Of a DNA stretch of 23,507 bases, positions 7,033 through 14,901 are shown piece after piece; position 1 is the stretch's first letter, and the number at the start of each line of letters is the position of its first letter. The notes beneath the pieces were generated by a model. It was not told where the DNA came from. It did not search any database and saw nothing but the letters and a program-made list of their open reading frames with translations. The translations under genes were made by a program, and so were the position numbers. The stretch lies in the IMG/VR virus record IMGVR_UViG_3300023184_000530, positions 1-23,507 of that record. One strand, 5' to 3'. This DNA is from a virus.

Positions 7033-7312
7033 TACTGCAGCTATTGCAAGACAAAATTTATTCACACAAATTCACGAAATTGTATTTCACGGTAAAGGCG
7101 GTTATGACTGGGTAACAGTATATAACATGCCTCGCTGGCTACGTCAATTTACATTTAACAAAATCAATGAATTTTATCAAGAAGAAGCTAAAGCGCACGA
7201 AGATGCGCAAGGTGGAAAATCTACTAATATAATAGATTCATCAGGTAAAATTAATAGAGGAAATTACGATGCAATGAAAAATCCATCTAAACCTGTAGTT
7301 AAATATAAATAA
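7001..7312 (+). CDS. +1-frame extension of the chaperone gene (frameshift product)
   Basis: This frame is open from 6953 to the TAA at 7310-7312. Its only early start is a TTG at 7001, with no ribosome site, so an independent gene is unlikely. The conserved-looking part runs from about 7025: a helix (AIARQNLFTQIHEIVF), then HGKGGYDWVTVYNMPRWLRQFT, then an Asn/Lys-rich tail. Fusing to the upstream frame at the T run (7012-7018) gives about 238 + 97 residues. Forward slippage of one base on UUUUUUU, or backward by two, would do it, because the Phe tRNA re-pairs perfectly. The alternative is a lost or gained T from sequencing or mutation that split one normal gene. Either way the segment belongs with the gene before it. 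Confidence 0.62.
   Translation: MGLSFFGLTSSTAAIARQNLFTQIHEIVFHGKGGYDWVTVYNMPRWLRQFTFNKINEFYQEEAKAHEDAQGGKSTNIIDSSGKINRGNYDAMKNPSKPVVKYK
7012..7018 (+). other. Candidate ribosomal frameshift site (seven T)
   Basis: TTTTTTT is read in frame as TTT TTT T(GG). Skipping T7018 moves ribosomes into the +1 frame, which is open to 7312; the -1 frame meets TGA within a few codons. A homopolymer is also the commonest place for an indel error, so the site needs read-level confirmation. Confidence 0.5.
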
Positions 7313-7314
7313 CC

Positions 7315-7329
7315 AATATTTATAATAAA
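7315..7329 (+). promoter_or_regulatory. Promoter-like element, copy 4 (tape measure)
   Basis: AATATTTATAATAAA preceded by AACC, directly after the chaperone stop and ending 9 bases before the tape-measure ATG. It shares the longer context AATAACCAATATTT with the copy at 9546. Confidence 0.55.
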
Positions 7330-7338
7330 TAATTTTAA

Positions 7339-9540
7339 ATGGCTGATATTAAAAAAGATATAGAAGATTTATTAAATAAATCAACCCGCCTATCTTCTGC
7401 TACAAGAAAAAATTTCCAAGATCAATTAGATCTTCTTATTCAACAAGGAGCACAACTTGAAAGATTCGAAGCATTATATGGTTCTATTGGAGACTCTGTA
7501 GATGCTGTTAGAGACAATTTAAAATATATTTCAGATTCATTAAAAGATTCAGTTAATGAATTAAGTAATGGGAGAAAATATTTACAAGATCAAAAATCTA
7601 TACTAAATAAATTATCAGATATAGCTAGAAATACTTTAAATATTAGAAGAGGAGAAACAGAGTTTGATAAAACTAAAGTAGCTAAATTAAAATTCGAAAC
7701 TAAACAAAGAATAGAAACATTAGAAGTTATAAAACAACAGCATGCTGTTGGTTCTCAAGAACGTAACGCTATAGAAGATCAAATTAAACAAGCATATAAG
7801 ATACTTACATCTTTTCAAAGAATAGCAAAAGTAGATGAAGGTGTAAATAGAACATTAGGTGTTACACCTAAATTATTAGGGGGTATAGATAAAGCATTAC
7901 AAAAATTAGGAATGCCTAATTTAGGATTTGCTGAGGCATTATCTGAAACTAAAAAAGAAGCACAAGAAGCTGCTGGATTAGGAAATAAAGATTTTAAAGT
8001 TTGGGGAACATTAACAGGAAAAGTAGCAGATAATTTTAAATCTATGCTTTCTACATCTAATATGATACAAGGTATCATTGCGTTAATGATTAAAGGTTTC
8101 TTTAGTTTAAATGAAGCCCAAACAAAATTCCAAAATGAAACTGGTCTAACTGTCAAACATGTAGACACATTAAATATGAGTTTGATATCATCATCAGACT
8201 ATATTAAACAAGCAATAGGCTTAACTAAAGAGTTAGGTATGAATGCTACTTTAATATTTACTCCTGCAACATTACAAGAAGCAGCTGAGTTAACTAATTT
8301 AATAGGTTTAAGTGTTGATGAATCAGATCGTTTAGCCATATTGTCTAAAGTTTCAGGAAAAGAATTAACTAAAACTAGTGAAAATATGGTTAAAATTGTT
8401 GGTAACTTTAATAAGACCAATAAATCAGCTATATCAGCAAAAGCAGTATTACAAGATGTAGCTAAAACGTCAGATTCCATATCTATGACATTTGGAGGAA
8501 ATCCAGAAAAGATAGCAGCAGCAGCAGCAGAAGCTAGAAAATTAGGTTTAACATTAGAAGGAGTAAATGCATCAGCTGATGCATTATTAAATTTTGAATC
8601 ATCTATTAATGATGAGATTTCAGCAGAACTTATTACAGGTCAACAATTAAATTTAGAAAAAGCTAGATTATATGCTATAAATGATGACATAGCTGGTTTA
8701 ACTAAAGAAATAGGAAATAATGAAGGTATAATCAATGGTTATCTTAAAGGTAATAGGATATCAAGAGAAGCAATAGCAACATCTATTGGTATGAGTAAAG
8801 ATGCTTTAGCAAAAATGGTTTATACTCAACAAATACAAAAAGGTTTATCTTCTGAAGCAGCTGCTCAAGCAGCAGGTGTAGAGTTAAGTGATATGAAACG
8901 TTTATCAGTTCAAGATAGTATAAATAAATCTATTGAAAAAATGGGTGAAGCTTTAGCTGGACCATTAGAATTTTTAGCTAAAATGGCTAGTCATTTTGGG
9001 GTTATCCAAGCTATTATAGGTCTTTTAGTTGGGGTTCAAATAGTTAAAATGATTGTATTATTTGGACAATTAGCAGGTGTAATTAAAATAATTAGAGGTT
9101 TAGAAATAGGAGCAGCAATAGCAAAAGGTTGGTCAGCAGCAATGAGTAGTCCTGCTTCATTATTAACAGGAGGTATAGCTGGTTTAGCATTAGGGGGAAT
9201 AATTACAGCAGCCATTATGAGTTCGGCTAAATCAGCAGGAGATATGTATTCCCCAGCAGATGGAAAAACACAAGTATCAACTAAAGAGGGAGGATTATTT
9301 GAATTAAGTAAAAATGATAGCTTAATGGCATTTCCAGAATCTAAAATGTCAACAGGTAAAAAATCATCTTCTAAATCATCACCAACACAACAACAAGATC
9401 TATCACCATTACTAGATGAACTTAAAGCATTACGTCAAGAAACATCAAAACAAAACAAAAAACCAATAACAGTTCAAAACAGTATGAACGGTTCTCAATT
9501 TGGAACTTCATTAGCAATGAACTCTTATAAAACTCAATAA
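7339..9540 (+). CDS. Tail tape measure protein
   Basis: 733 residues, the longest protein in the window; T4 gp29 is 590. The N-terminal ~160 residues are helical and charged, with coiled-coil character. A hydrophobic helix lies near 235-255 (MIQGIIALMIKGFF). A long Ala-rich helical region follows, with FGGNPEKIAAAAAEARKLG near 387-405. A strongly hydrophobic stretch runs from about 553 to 582, and a Gly/Ala-rich membrane-like one (LLTGGIAGLALGGIITAAIM) from about 607 to 626. The C-terminus has GGLFELSKNDSLMAFP, a motif common at tape-measure ends, then a Ser/Lys-rich tail. Such proteins set tail length inside the tube and may enter the host membrane at infection. Placement right after a chaperone gene with an overlapping frame supports the call. 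It has its own promoter-like element. Confidence 0.88.
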   Translation: MADIKKDIEDLLNKSTRLSSATRKNFQDQLDLLIQQGAQLERFEALYGSIGDSVDAVRDNLKYISDSLKDSVNELSNGRKYLQDQKSILNKLSDIARNTLNIRRGETEFDKTKVAKLKFETKQRIETLEVIKQQHAVGSQERNAIEDQIKQAYKILTSFQRIAKVDEGVNRTLGVTPKLLGGIDKALQKLGMPNLGFAEALSETKKEAQEAAGLGNKDFKVWGTLTGKVADNFKSMLSTSNMIQGIIALMIKGFFSLNEAQTKFQNETGLTVKHVDTLNMSLISSSDYIKQAIGLTKELGMNATLIFTPATLQEAAELTNLIGLSVDESDRLAILSKVSGKELTKTSENMVKIVGNFNKTNKSAISAKAVLQDVAKTSDSISMTFGGNPEKIAAAAAEARKLGLTLEGVNASADALLNFESSINDEISAELITGQQLNLEKARLYAINDDIAGLTKEIGNNEGIINGYLKGNRISREAIATSIGMSKDALAKMVYTQQIQKGLSSEAAAQAAGVELSDMKRLSVQDSINKSIEKMGEALAGPLEFLAKMASHFGVIQAIIGLLVGVQIVKMIVLFGQLAGVIKIIRGLEIGAAIAKGWSAAMSSPASLLTGGIAGLALGGIITAAIMSSAKSAGDMYSPADGKTQVSTKEGGLFELSKNDSLMAFPESKMSTGKKSSSKSSPTQQQDLSPLLDELKALRQETSKQNKKPITVQNSMNGSQFGTSLAMNSYKTQ

Positions 9541-9545
9541 TAACC

Positions 9546-9560
9546 AATATTTATAATAAA
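9546..9560 (+). promoter_or_regulatory. Promoter-like element, copy 5 (baseplate operon)
   Basis: AATATTTATAATAAA, preceded by AATAACC, starts 6 bases after the tape-measure stop and ends 7 bases before the ATG at 9568. It would drive the whole run of coupled baseplate genes to 15512, because no further inter-gene gap occurs in that run. An initiation 6-7 bases after TATAAT gives an almost leaderless message. Confidence 0.55.
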
Positions 9561-9567
9561 AAACAAA

Positions 9568-9822
9568 ATGGGACTATTAGACAAATTAATAACAGACGGA
9601 TCACCTCTATCAGTAGGGAATGGAGCAACTCCAGCAGTAAATCCGTTAGCAACTTATACATCTAAGATGCATGATTATTCAATTAGTGGAGCAGATTTTG
9701 CTACAGTAAATGCTGAATATCAAGCATATAATGATGGAGTATTAAATCTTTTACCTACACCTTCAGTGTTAGATTTAGATGGCTTAACACCACCAAAATA
9801 CACTGACGCTTTACCAGGATAA
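9568..9822 (+). CDS. Small conserved-looking structural protein, function unknown
   Basis: 84 residues with the opening MGLLDKLITDGSPLSVGNG, then NPLATYTSKMHDYSISG and a Pro-rich end (LLPTPSVLDLDGLTPPKY). The composition is that of an extended, weakly folded polypeptide rather than an enzyme. Its TAA shares an A with the ATG of the next baseplate gene (TAATG), so the two are probably translated together, and its first residues (MGLL) resemble those of that gene (MGLI). I recall similar short proteins beside baseplate genes in environmental phages but cannot name a family. A role as a linker or assembly factor at the baseplate is an inference from position alone. Confidence 0.72.
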   Translation: MGLLDKLITDGSPLSVGNGATPAVNPLATYTSKMHDYSISGADFATVNAEYQAYNDGVLNLLPTPSVLDLDGLTPPKYTDALPG

Positions 9823-11651
9823 TGGGGCTTATAAACCTAACAACTAATTTAAAGAGCAATAAGTTTGGTCATGATAGACCAGGTGGAGGCTCTTCAAATC
9901 AGCCGTATGTACAAACTTTCATCCCAACAAATTTTGGTGTTATAGATCAAGATTTCTTACTTAGAGGAGGTAGTAAAGCTATTACTAATTCTATTTTGGA
10001 TGTAGAACGTTTAGGGAAATATTTCTTAGACGTACGAAATCCTAGTGGTTTGTTGTTCATAGCTAAACAAAATTTGCTATCAAGAACAGCAGTTCGTACA
10101 CAAACAAGTGGGTTAATATTGAATGAAGGAATTTATACTCCAATAAGTACTTTAACTCAAGCAGCAGGTAATGCTTTTGGAATTCACGTTAATAAACAAG
10201 GTTTAGATCCATCAGGTTTTAGTCCATTTTCTATTGGGAAATATGAAGATGAAGCTAGACGTGAAAAAGTTAGAAGTTATTTAGGTTCAGAAAGTAATCG
10301 TTTAGTATTACTAGCAGACTCTAAAATATACAATGAAATAGTAGCTAATCCTTTAACAGGAATATCTTCTAATCCACAAGAAATATTAAATTATTCTGGT
10401 GGACCTGGTTCAATCTTAGGTATTGGAAGAACACATATTAGATTTGCAGATCAAAGAACAGGGAAGAACGCAGCATCGTTTAAACAAGATATATTTAAAG
10501 ATGTACTTAAACTTTTTAGAGTAGAAAAATCTACAACTAGATTAACATCGGGAGAATATTTAACATATGAAGGAGATCATAAATCCATTCCAATTGATCC
10601 ATACGAAAATTTAAAACGTTTTTTAGGTTTAAGTACTTACCCTTCAATTTACAGTGGAAGTTTATATTCTCAAGAATCAAGTAATCCTAATTTTCCTCCA
10701 GTACCATTAGACCCTAAAAACAATCTAATCACTTATACTGCTGAAGAATTAGTAGATATAAATACAGAAAAAACAGAAGATGGATCTTCATTTCATATTG
10801 GAGATGGTTCAAAAGGTGCTACTACAACACCAGGTGATTTTAGAGTATTATTAAGAAAAAGAAATCAAGCTATTACAAAAGCTCCTAACTATACAGAAAA
10901 GAATGTTGAGGCAAGATTAAAATTAGGAGACCCAGGTAATAAAAATGGAAAAAATTTAACATCATATACTTTTGGATACAATGAAACAGGAGCAGCAAGT
11001 GCTGATTCATATGATGAATTAAATAAGTTAGAACCTCAATCAGTACAAAACCCAAAAGAAGCAAACGATTTAGTTAAATTCAGAATAGGAATAATGGGTA
11101 TGGAAAATGATAATGTTGGAACAAAAACATACATCCATTTTAGAGCATTTCTAAATTCAATTTCAGATCAATATAATGCAGAATGGAATTCTACAAAATA
11201 CGTAGGAAGAGGTGAAAACTTCTATACTTACTCTGGGTTTGATAGAAAAGTTTCATTATCTTGGACAGTAGCAGCTCAATCAAAAGTTGAGTTAATACCA
11301 ATGTATAAAAAATTAAACTATTTAGCATCTATAGTAACACCTAATTATAGTGATCATGGTTATATGAGAGGTAATATAGTTACATTAACTGTTGGAGGAT
11401 ATTTTTACGAACAACCAGGTATAATAACCGGTTTTCAATATGAAATGAACGATGATAATGCTACTTGGGAAATAGGAATAAATGATGATGGTCTTAGTGA
11501 TCCAACTGTTAAAGAGTTGCCTCATTTAATTAAAGTAACAGGATTTAATTTTATACCTATTCATGATTTTGTACCAAGATTACAAAAAGAAGTAAATGGT
11601 TCAAGTAGATATATAGCATTGAGTGACGGAGCAAATAATAATTATGAATAG
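9822..11651 (+). CDS. Baseplate tail-tube junction protein, T4 gp48/gp54-like
   Basis: 609 residues. The C-terminal ~200 residues carry the pattern I associate with gp48/gp54-type baseplate proteins that nucleate the tail tube. It runs as YIHFRAFLNSISDQYNAEW, then YVGRGENFYTYSGFDRKVSLSW, then PMYKKLNYLASIVTPNYS, then GYMRGNIVTLTVGGYFYEQPG, then a short strand ending ATWEIG. The N-terminal ~400 residues are Gly/Ser/Asn-rich, with no motif I can assign; they make it almost twice as long as T4 gp48 (364 aa) or gp54 (320 aa). It may combine both roles or carry extra surface domains. It is overlapped by TAATG with the gene before, and its end overlaps the next start by eight bases. The general role is probable; the exact T4 counterpart is not settled. 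Confidence 0.62.
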   Translation: MGLINLTTNLKSNKFGHDRPGGGSSNQPYVQTFIPTNFGVIDQDFLLRGGSKAITNSILDVERLGKYFLDVRNPSGLLFIAKQNLLSRTAVRTQTSGLILNEGIYTPISTLTQAAGNAFGIHVNKQGLDPSGFSPFSIGKYEDEARREKVRSYLGSESNRLVLLADSKIYNEIVANPLTGISSNPQEILNYSGGPGSILGIGRTHIRFADQRTGKNAASFKQDIFKDVLKLFRVEKSTTRLTSGEYLTYEGDHKSIPIDPYENLKRFLGLSTYPSIYSGSLYSQESSNPNFPPVPLDPKNNLITYTAEELVDINTEKTEDGSSFHIGDGSKGATTTPGDFRVLLRKRNQAITKAPNYTEKNVEARLKLGDPGNKNGKNLTSYTFGYNETGAASADSYDELNKLEPQSVQNPKEANDLVKFRIGIMGMENDNVGTKTYIHFRAFLNSISDQYNAEWNSTKYVGRGENFYTYSGFDRKVSLSWTVAAQSKVELIPMYKKLNYLASIVTPNYSDHGYMRGNIVTLTVGGYFYEQPGIITGFQYEMNDDNATWEIGINDDGLSDPTVKELPHLIKVTGFNFIPIHDFVPRLQKEVNGSSRYIALSDGANNNYE

Positions 11652-11970
11652 ATATCAACCAATACCTCTTATTAAAGTAAATGGAAAACCATGTTATCAA
11701 ACAACACGTTATCCAGAGGTTCCTATGTCTGAAAATGATATTTATGTTTATTCAACACAAGGAGATAGGTTTGATATTTTAGCATTACAGTATTATAAAG
11801 ATAAATCATTATGGTGGGTTATCTCTATCGCTAATACAGCAATAGCAGGAACAGCTTTACCATCTGATTTAACACAAGACTCATTAGTGATACCTGAAGG
11901 AATTCAAATTAGAATACCTGCAAATTACCCTAATGTTTTAAATAGTTTTAAGGTTTTAAATAGTCTATAA
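11644..11970 (+). CDS. LysM-like / gp53-like baseplate protein
   Basis: 108 residues from the ATG at 11644 (MNRYQPIPLIK). The frame extends to a GTG at 11623, but the ATG gives an eight-base overlap with the preceding stop (ATGAATAG), typical of coupling, so it is preferred. The core from about residue 30, NDIYVYSTQGDRFDILALQYYKDKSLWWVISIAN, followed by a late strand (EGIQIRIP), is the LysM-like fold pattern seen in small baseplate proteins (P2 gpX type) and in the wedge protein gp53 of T4 (YYIKGSPRPEELANAIYG...YWVLLMCND). It probably joins the hub or wedge to the tube. It is followed after one base by the hub gene, consistent with a baseplate cluster. Confidence 0.7.
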   Translation: MNRYQPIPLIKVNGKPCYQTTRYPEVPMSENDIYVYSTQGDRFDILALQYYKDKSLWWVISIANTAIAGTALPSDLTQDSLVIPEGIQIRIPANYPNVLNSFKVLNSL

Positions 11971-11971
11971 A

Positions 11972-13081
11972 ATGAATATATTCGGTGAAGGTTTTCCTAA
12001 AGAAATAATAGACCAAGTAAATGCAAGGCAGAAAGCTTATGGTTCTGGTTTTACAACAACAAGAACTCCTGAGGAAATTATCTATCTGAATGCAAATACT
12101 TCTTGGTGTAAGATGTTATCTTCTGTTAATGTACAAGACTTAGATAAAATAAATAATGAAACTATAAAGCAAATAGGATTAAAAGGAGATGCCTTATCTA
12201 GAAAATATGTTTTATTTAATGGAACTAGTGAGTATATAGGAGCAAAGGATGGAGGAAATGGTTCTACAAATAATCCAAGAAGTGGAATAGGACCAGATGG
12301 TGCTTATGGAATAGGAGGAAATGAATTTGGTATTACCCCAATGATGGGTATCCAATCAGTTTCTGTTACTCATGAGAATAGAGGATCTTTAAGACGTGCT
12401 AATGTAAAAATTAAAGCATGGAATAAAGCTCAATTTGAAATTATAGATGTTTTATATTTAAGATTAGGTTTTACTGTTTTATTAGAATGGGGAAACTCTA
12501 TGTACTATGATAAAAAAGGAGCATTAGAAACTAATCCAAATGATAGTTTAGATTTTAAATTTATGAATGGAGATTTAAGTTACGCAAGTTTTCTTAAACG
12601 TATCCATAAAAACAGATTAGACTCAGCAGGTAACTATGATGCTATGTTAGGCAAAGTTACTAATTTCCATTGGTCATTTAATGCAGATGGAAGTTATGAT
12701 ATAACTGTAGATTTATCTAGTGTAGGAGATATTATTGAATCTTTAAAAGTAAATATTTTATTAGAAAATAATGAAACATTTAAAGGTATAAAACCAAAAG
12801 AAAATAAAGAAGAAATAAATAAAGTAACAAATGCAGCTGAATATGTAGATTCATTTGCTTCAAAAACTTCTATAGGAACATTTTTATGGGAATTAAAATC
12901 TTTATTAAATATTACTAAAAACACATTAAACGGTCAAGATAAATTTATTTCATTAATAAGTACAACTCAAGAAAACATTAATGATGCCCAAAGATTAGAA
13001 GAAGAAAAATTACAGACATTACGAACAGAGGCGGAAATTCTTTTAACAACACAAGCATTACTTAGACTTACAGGAAGATAA
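11972..13081 (+). CDS. Baseplate hub protein, N-terminal part (probable)
   Basis: 369 residues. The most distinctive segment, residues about 120-220, reads GITPMMGIQSVSVTHENRGS, RRANVKIKAWNKAQFEIIDVL and YLRLGFTVLLEWGNSMYYD. It suggests a beta-barrel hub domain of the gp27/gpD sort, because such hubs start with strand-rich domains that alternate 'V.I.A' strands with a helix. Next comes NFHWSFNADGSYDITVDLSSVGDIIESLKVNI (about 228-259). The C-terminal ~100 residues are helical and charged, and the protein stops abruptly in LLRLTGR. The next gene starts inside the stop (TAATG) and begins with what looks like a second barrel. I infer one hub divided over two genes, but this rests on pattern reading, so the confidence in function is modest. 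Confidence 0.5.
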   Translation: MNIFGEGFPKEIIDQVNARQKAYGSGFTTTRTPEEIIYLNANTSWCKMLSSVNVQDLDKINNETIKQIGLKGDALSRKYVLFNGTSEYIGAKDGGNGSTNNPRSGIGPDGAYGIGGNEFGITPMMGIQSVSVTHENRGSLRRANVKIKAWNKAQFEIIDVLYLRLGFTVLLEWGNSMYYDKKGALETNPNDSLDFKFMNGDLSYASFLKRIHKNRLDSAGNYDAMLGKVTNFHWSFNADGSYDITVDLSSVGDIIESLKVNILLENNETFKGIKPKENKEEINKVTNAAEYVDSFASKTSIGTFLWELKSLLNITKNTLNGQDKFISLISTTQENINDAQRLEEEKLQTLRTEAEILLTTQALLRLTGR

Positions 13082-14901
13082 TGGTAACAATTGACTTAAC
13101 AAATTTCGACCCTTCATCATTCACCTACAGCCCAGCTGATGCTATTAGTATGGAGTGGAATGGGGAAGATACTCAATATTATGTAAGATTAGGAACATTT
13201 CTTCAATACATGCAAAATGGTATAATGCCTAAGATTTACGATAATAATGGAAAATACATTCCATCTTTATTTTTTAATACAGATACAGAGACTAATTTAA
13301 TGTATGTAGATCCTCTACAAGTAAGTGTAGACCCTATGGTGTGCGTTGTTAAAAGAACTTTAGCTTTTACAAGTGGGGAAAAAATTAAATTTACTTCACC
13401 AGCAGATGATTTTATAAGTAGTGATCTTAAAACTATATTCAAAGATGTAGACTATGGTAAGATAATGAATATATATTTAAATTTTACTTTTATTTTAAGT
13501 AAATTAGAAGGTCAAGAAACAGTAGTTTTAATTGATTTTTTAAAAGATTTAATGAGTGGAATAAATGAAGCATTAGGAGGAATAAATGATTTTGATGTGT
13601 TTATTGATGAAACAACTAACACTGTTAAAATTATAGATAAAAACCCATTACCTCATAAAGATGAAATATTAAACTTTTTCGATGTTAGTTCAAATGTTGA
13701 TGAACCTATTTCTACTGAATTAGTAGAATTTGATTTGTTTGGATATAATACTAAAAATACGACAGCAGGTTTTATTAAGGCTTTTGATTTTAAAACTGAA
13801 TTAACACCACAATTTTCTACAATGATAACTGTAGGAGCAGCAGCACAAGGAAGTGTAGTTGGAGAAGATAGTACTGCTTTATCTAAAATAAACATAGGTT
13901 TAGAAGATAGATATAAAACAAAAATGGTAAATGGTAATTTTAAACAACCAAATGCTAAAGATATAGTAGTCAAAATAGCAGCAGATAAAACAGCATTTCA
14001 AAATTTACAAGAAAAATATAAAGTAATGTATGCTGAATATACTAATTTTTTAAAAACATTGAGTATTGAAGGAGAACAAACATATAATGAAGATGATGTA
14101 AATACTTACAAAACAACTTTACCTAACTTAAATCAAGTAAATACAGAATTTTTAAAAGCAAGAGAAAAACAACTAAACCCAAAAGGTTACCAAAATAATA
14201 TAGCATTAGGAACAGGTTTTATACCATTTAATTTATCATTAACAATGGATGGATTATCAGGTATGAAAATAAATCAAAAGTTTACTGTAAATACATCTTT
14301 TTTACCTTCAAATTATCCTAACAATGTAGAGTTTTTGATTAAGAATATGGCTCATGAAATATCAAACAATAAATGGTTTACTAAAATAGAATCATATTGT
14401 ATTTCAAAAGGAAACTATACAGGAACAACAGGAGAAGCTATAAGACCAGATGGTAATAATACGCAAGAATCTACTCCTTGGATAGATCCAAGTGTTTCAA
14501 CAAAAGGTGTTTGGGCTGATAAATTAAGAGAAGTAATTACACAATTAGGATATATAGAAAAAGGAAAAGAAATAGATTCAGGAGGGGATATTACTGAAAG
14601 TATATATAACGCATCATCTGAAGTATTAAAAAATATTAAAACAGAATTACCTGCATTAAAAATAAGAGTATCATCGGGTAATGATTTTTATCATAAAGGA
14701 GTAAAATATAATTCAAAACATAAAATAGGAGATGCTATAGATTTTACTATAACACCTCAATCATCAAGTGATTTAGCTAAAGTAACTAATATTTTACAAG
14801 TATATAAAATTAAAAACCCAGCATTTAAATTTATAAATGAATATACTAATCCTTCATCAGCAGCAACAGCAGGTCATTTTCACTTACAAGTTCAATCATA
14901 A
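13081..14901 (+). CDS. Baseplate hub protein with C-terminal M15-like peptidase domain
   Basis: 606 residues. Residues 1-~440 are strand-rich without a clear motif, plausibly further hub domains; NVEFLIKNMAHEISNNKWFTKIESYCISKG (about 420-449) is typical of the last hub barrel. From about 475 a separate domain follows. It holds NSKHKIGDAIDF, with His547, Gly550, Ala552 and Asp554 fitting the SxHxxGxAxD zinc motif of M15 D-Ala-D-Ala peptidases, and AGHFHLQV at the end, with His599 or His601 as the third ligand. A zinc peptidase at the tail tip would cut peptide cross-links in the host wall during entry, the job of the gp5 lysozyme in T4. The gene overlaps both neighbours as TAATG. The zinc motif is clear; activity and substrate are inferred. 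Confidence 0.72.
   Translation: MVTIDLTNFDPSSFTYSPADAISMEWNGEDTQYYVRLGTFLQYMQNGIMPKIYDNNGKYIPSLFFNTDTETNLMYVDPLQVSVDPMVCVVKRTLAFTSGEKIKFTSPADDFISSDLKTIFKDVDYGKIMNIYLNFTFILSKLEGQETVVLIDFLKDLMSGINEALGGINDFDVFIDETTNTVKIIDKNPLPHKDEILNFFDVSSNVDEPISTELVEFDLFGYNTKNTTAGFIKAFDFKTELTPQFSTMITVGAAAQGSVVGEDSTALSKINIGLEDRYKTKMVNGNFKQPNAKDIVVKIAADKTAFQNLQEKYKVMYAEYTNFLKTLSIEGEQTYNEDDVNTYKTTLPNLNQVNTEFLKAREKQLNPKGYQNNIALGTGFIPFNLSLTMDGLSGMKINQKFTVNTSFLPSNYPNNVEFLIKNMAHEISNNKWFTKIESYCISKGNYTGTTGEAIRPDGNNTQESTPWIDPSVSTKGVWADKLREVITQLGYIEKGKEIDSGGDITESIYNASSEVLKNIKTELPALKIRVSSGNDFYHKGVKYNSKHKIGDAIDFTITPQSSSDLAKVTNILQVYKIKNPAFKFINEYTNPSSAATAGHFHLQVQS

Noticed and set aside
7001-7312. An independent small gene starting at TTG 7001
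   Set aside because: There is no ribosome site, and the start lies inside another gene. The conserved-looking part begins after the T run, so a frameshift or split gene explains it better.
8508-8530. GCAGCAGCAGCAG repeat in the tape-measure gene
   Set aside because: It encodes a run of alanines in a helix typical of tape-measure proteins and is too short to suggest a separate function.
11623-11643. A GTG start adding seven residues to the LysM-like protein
   Set aside because: The ATG at 11644 overlaps the preceding stop by a typical eight bases and begins the ordered sequence; the GTG is deep in the previous gene.
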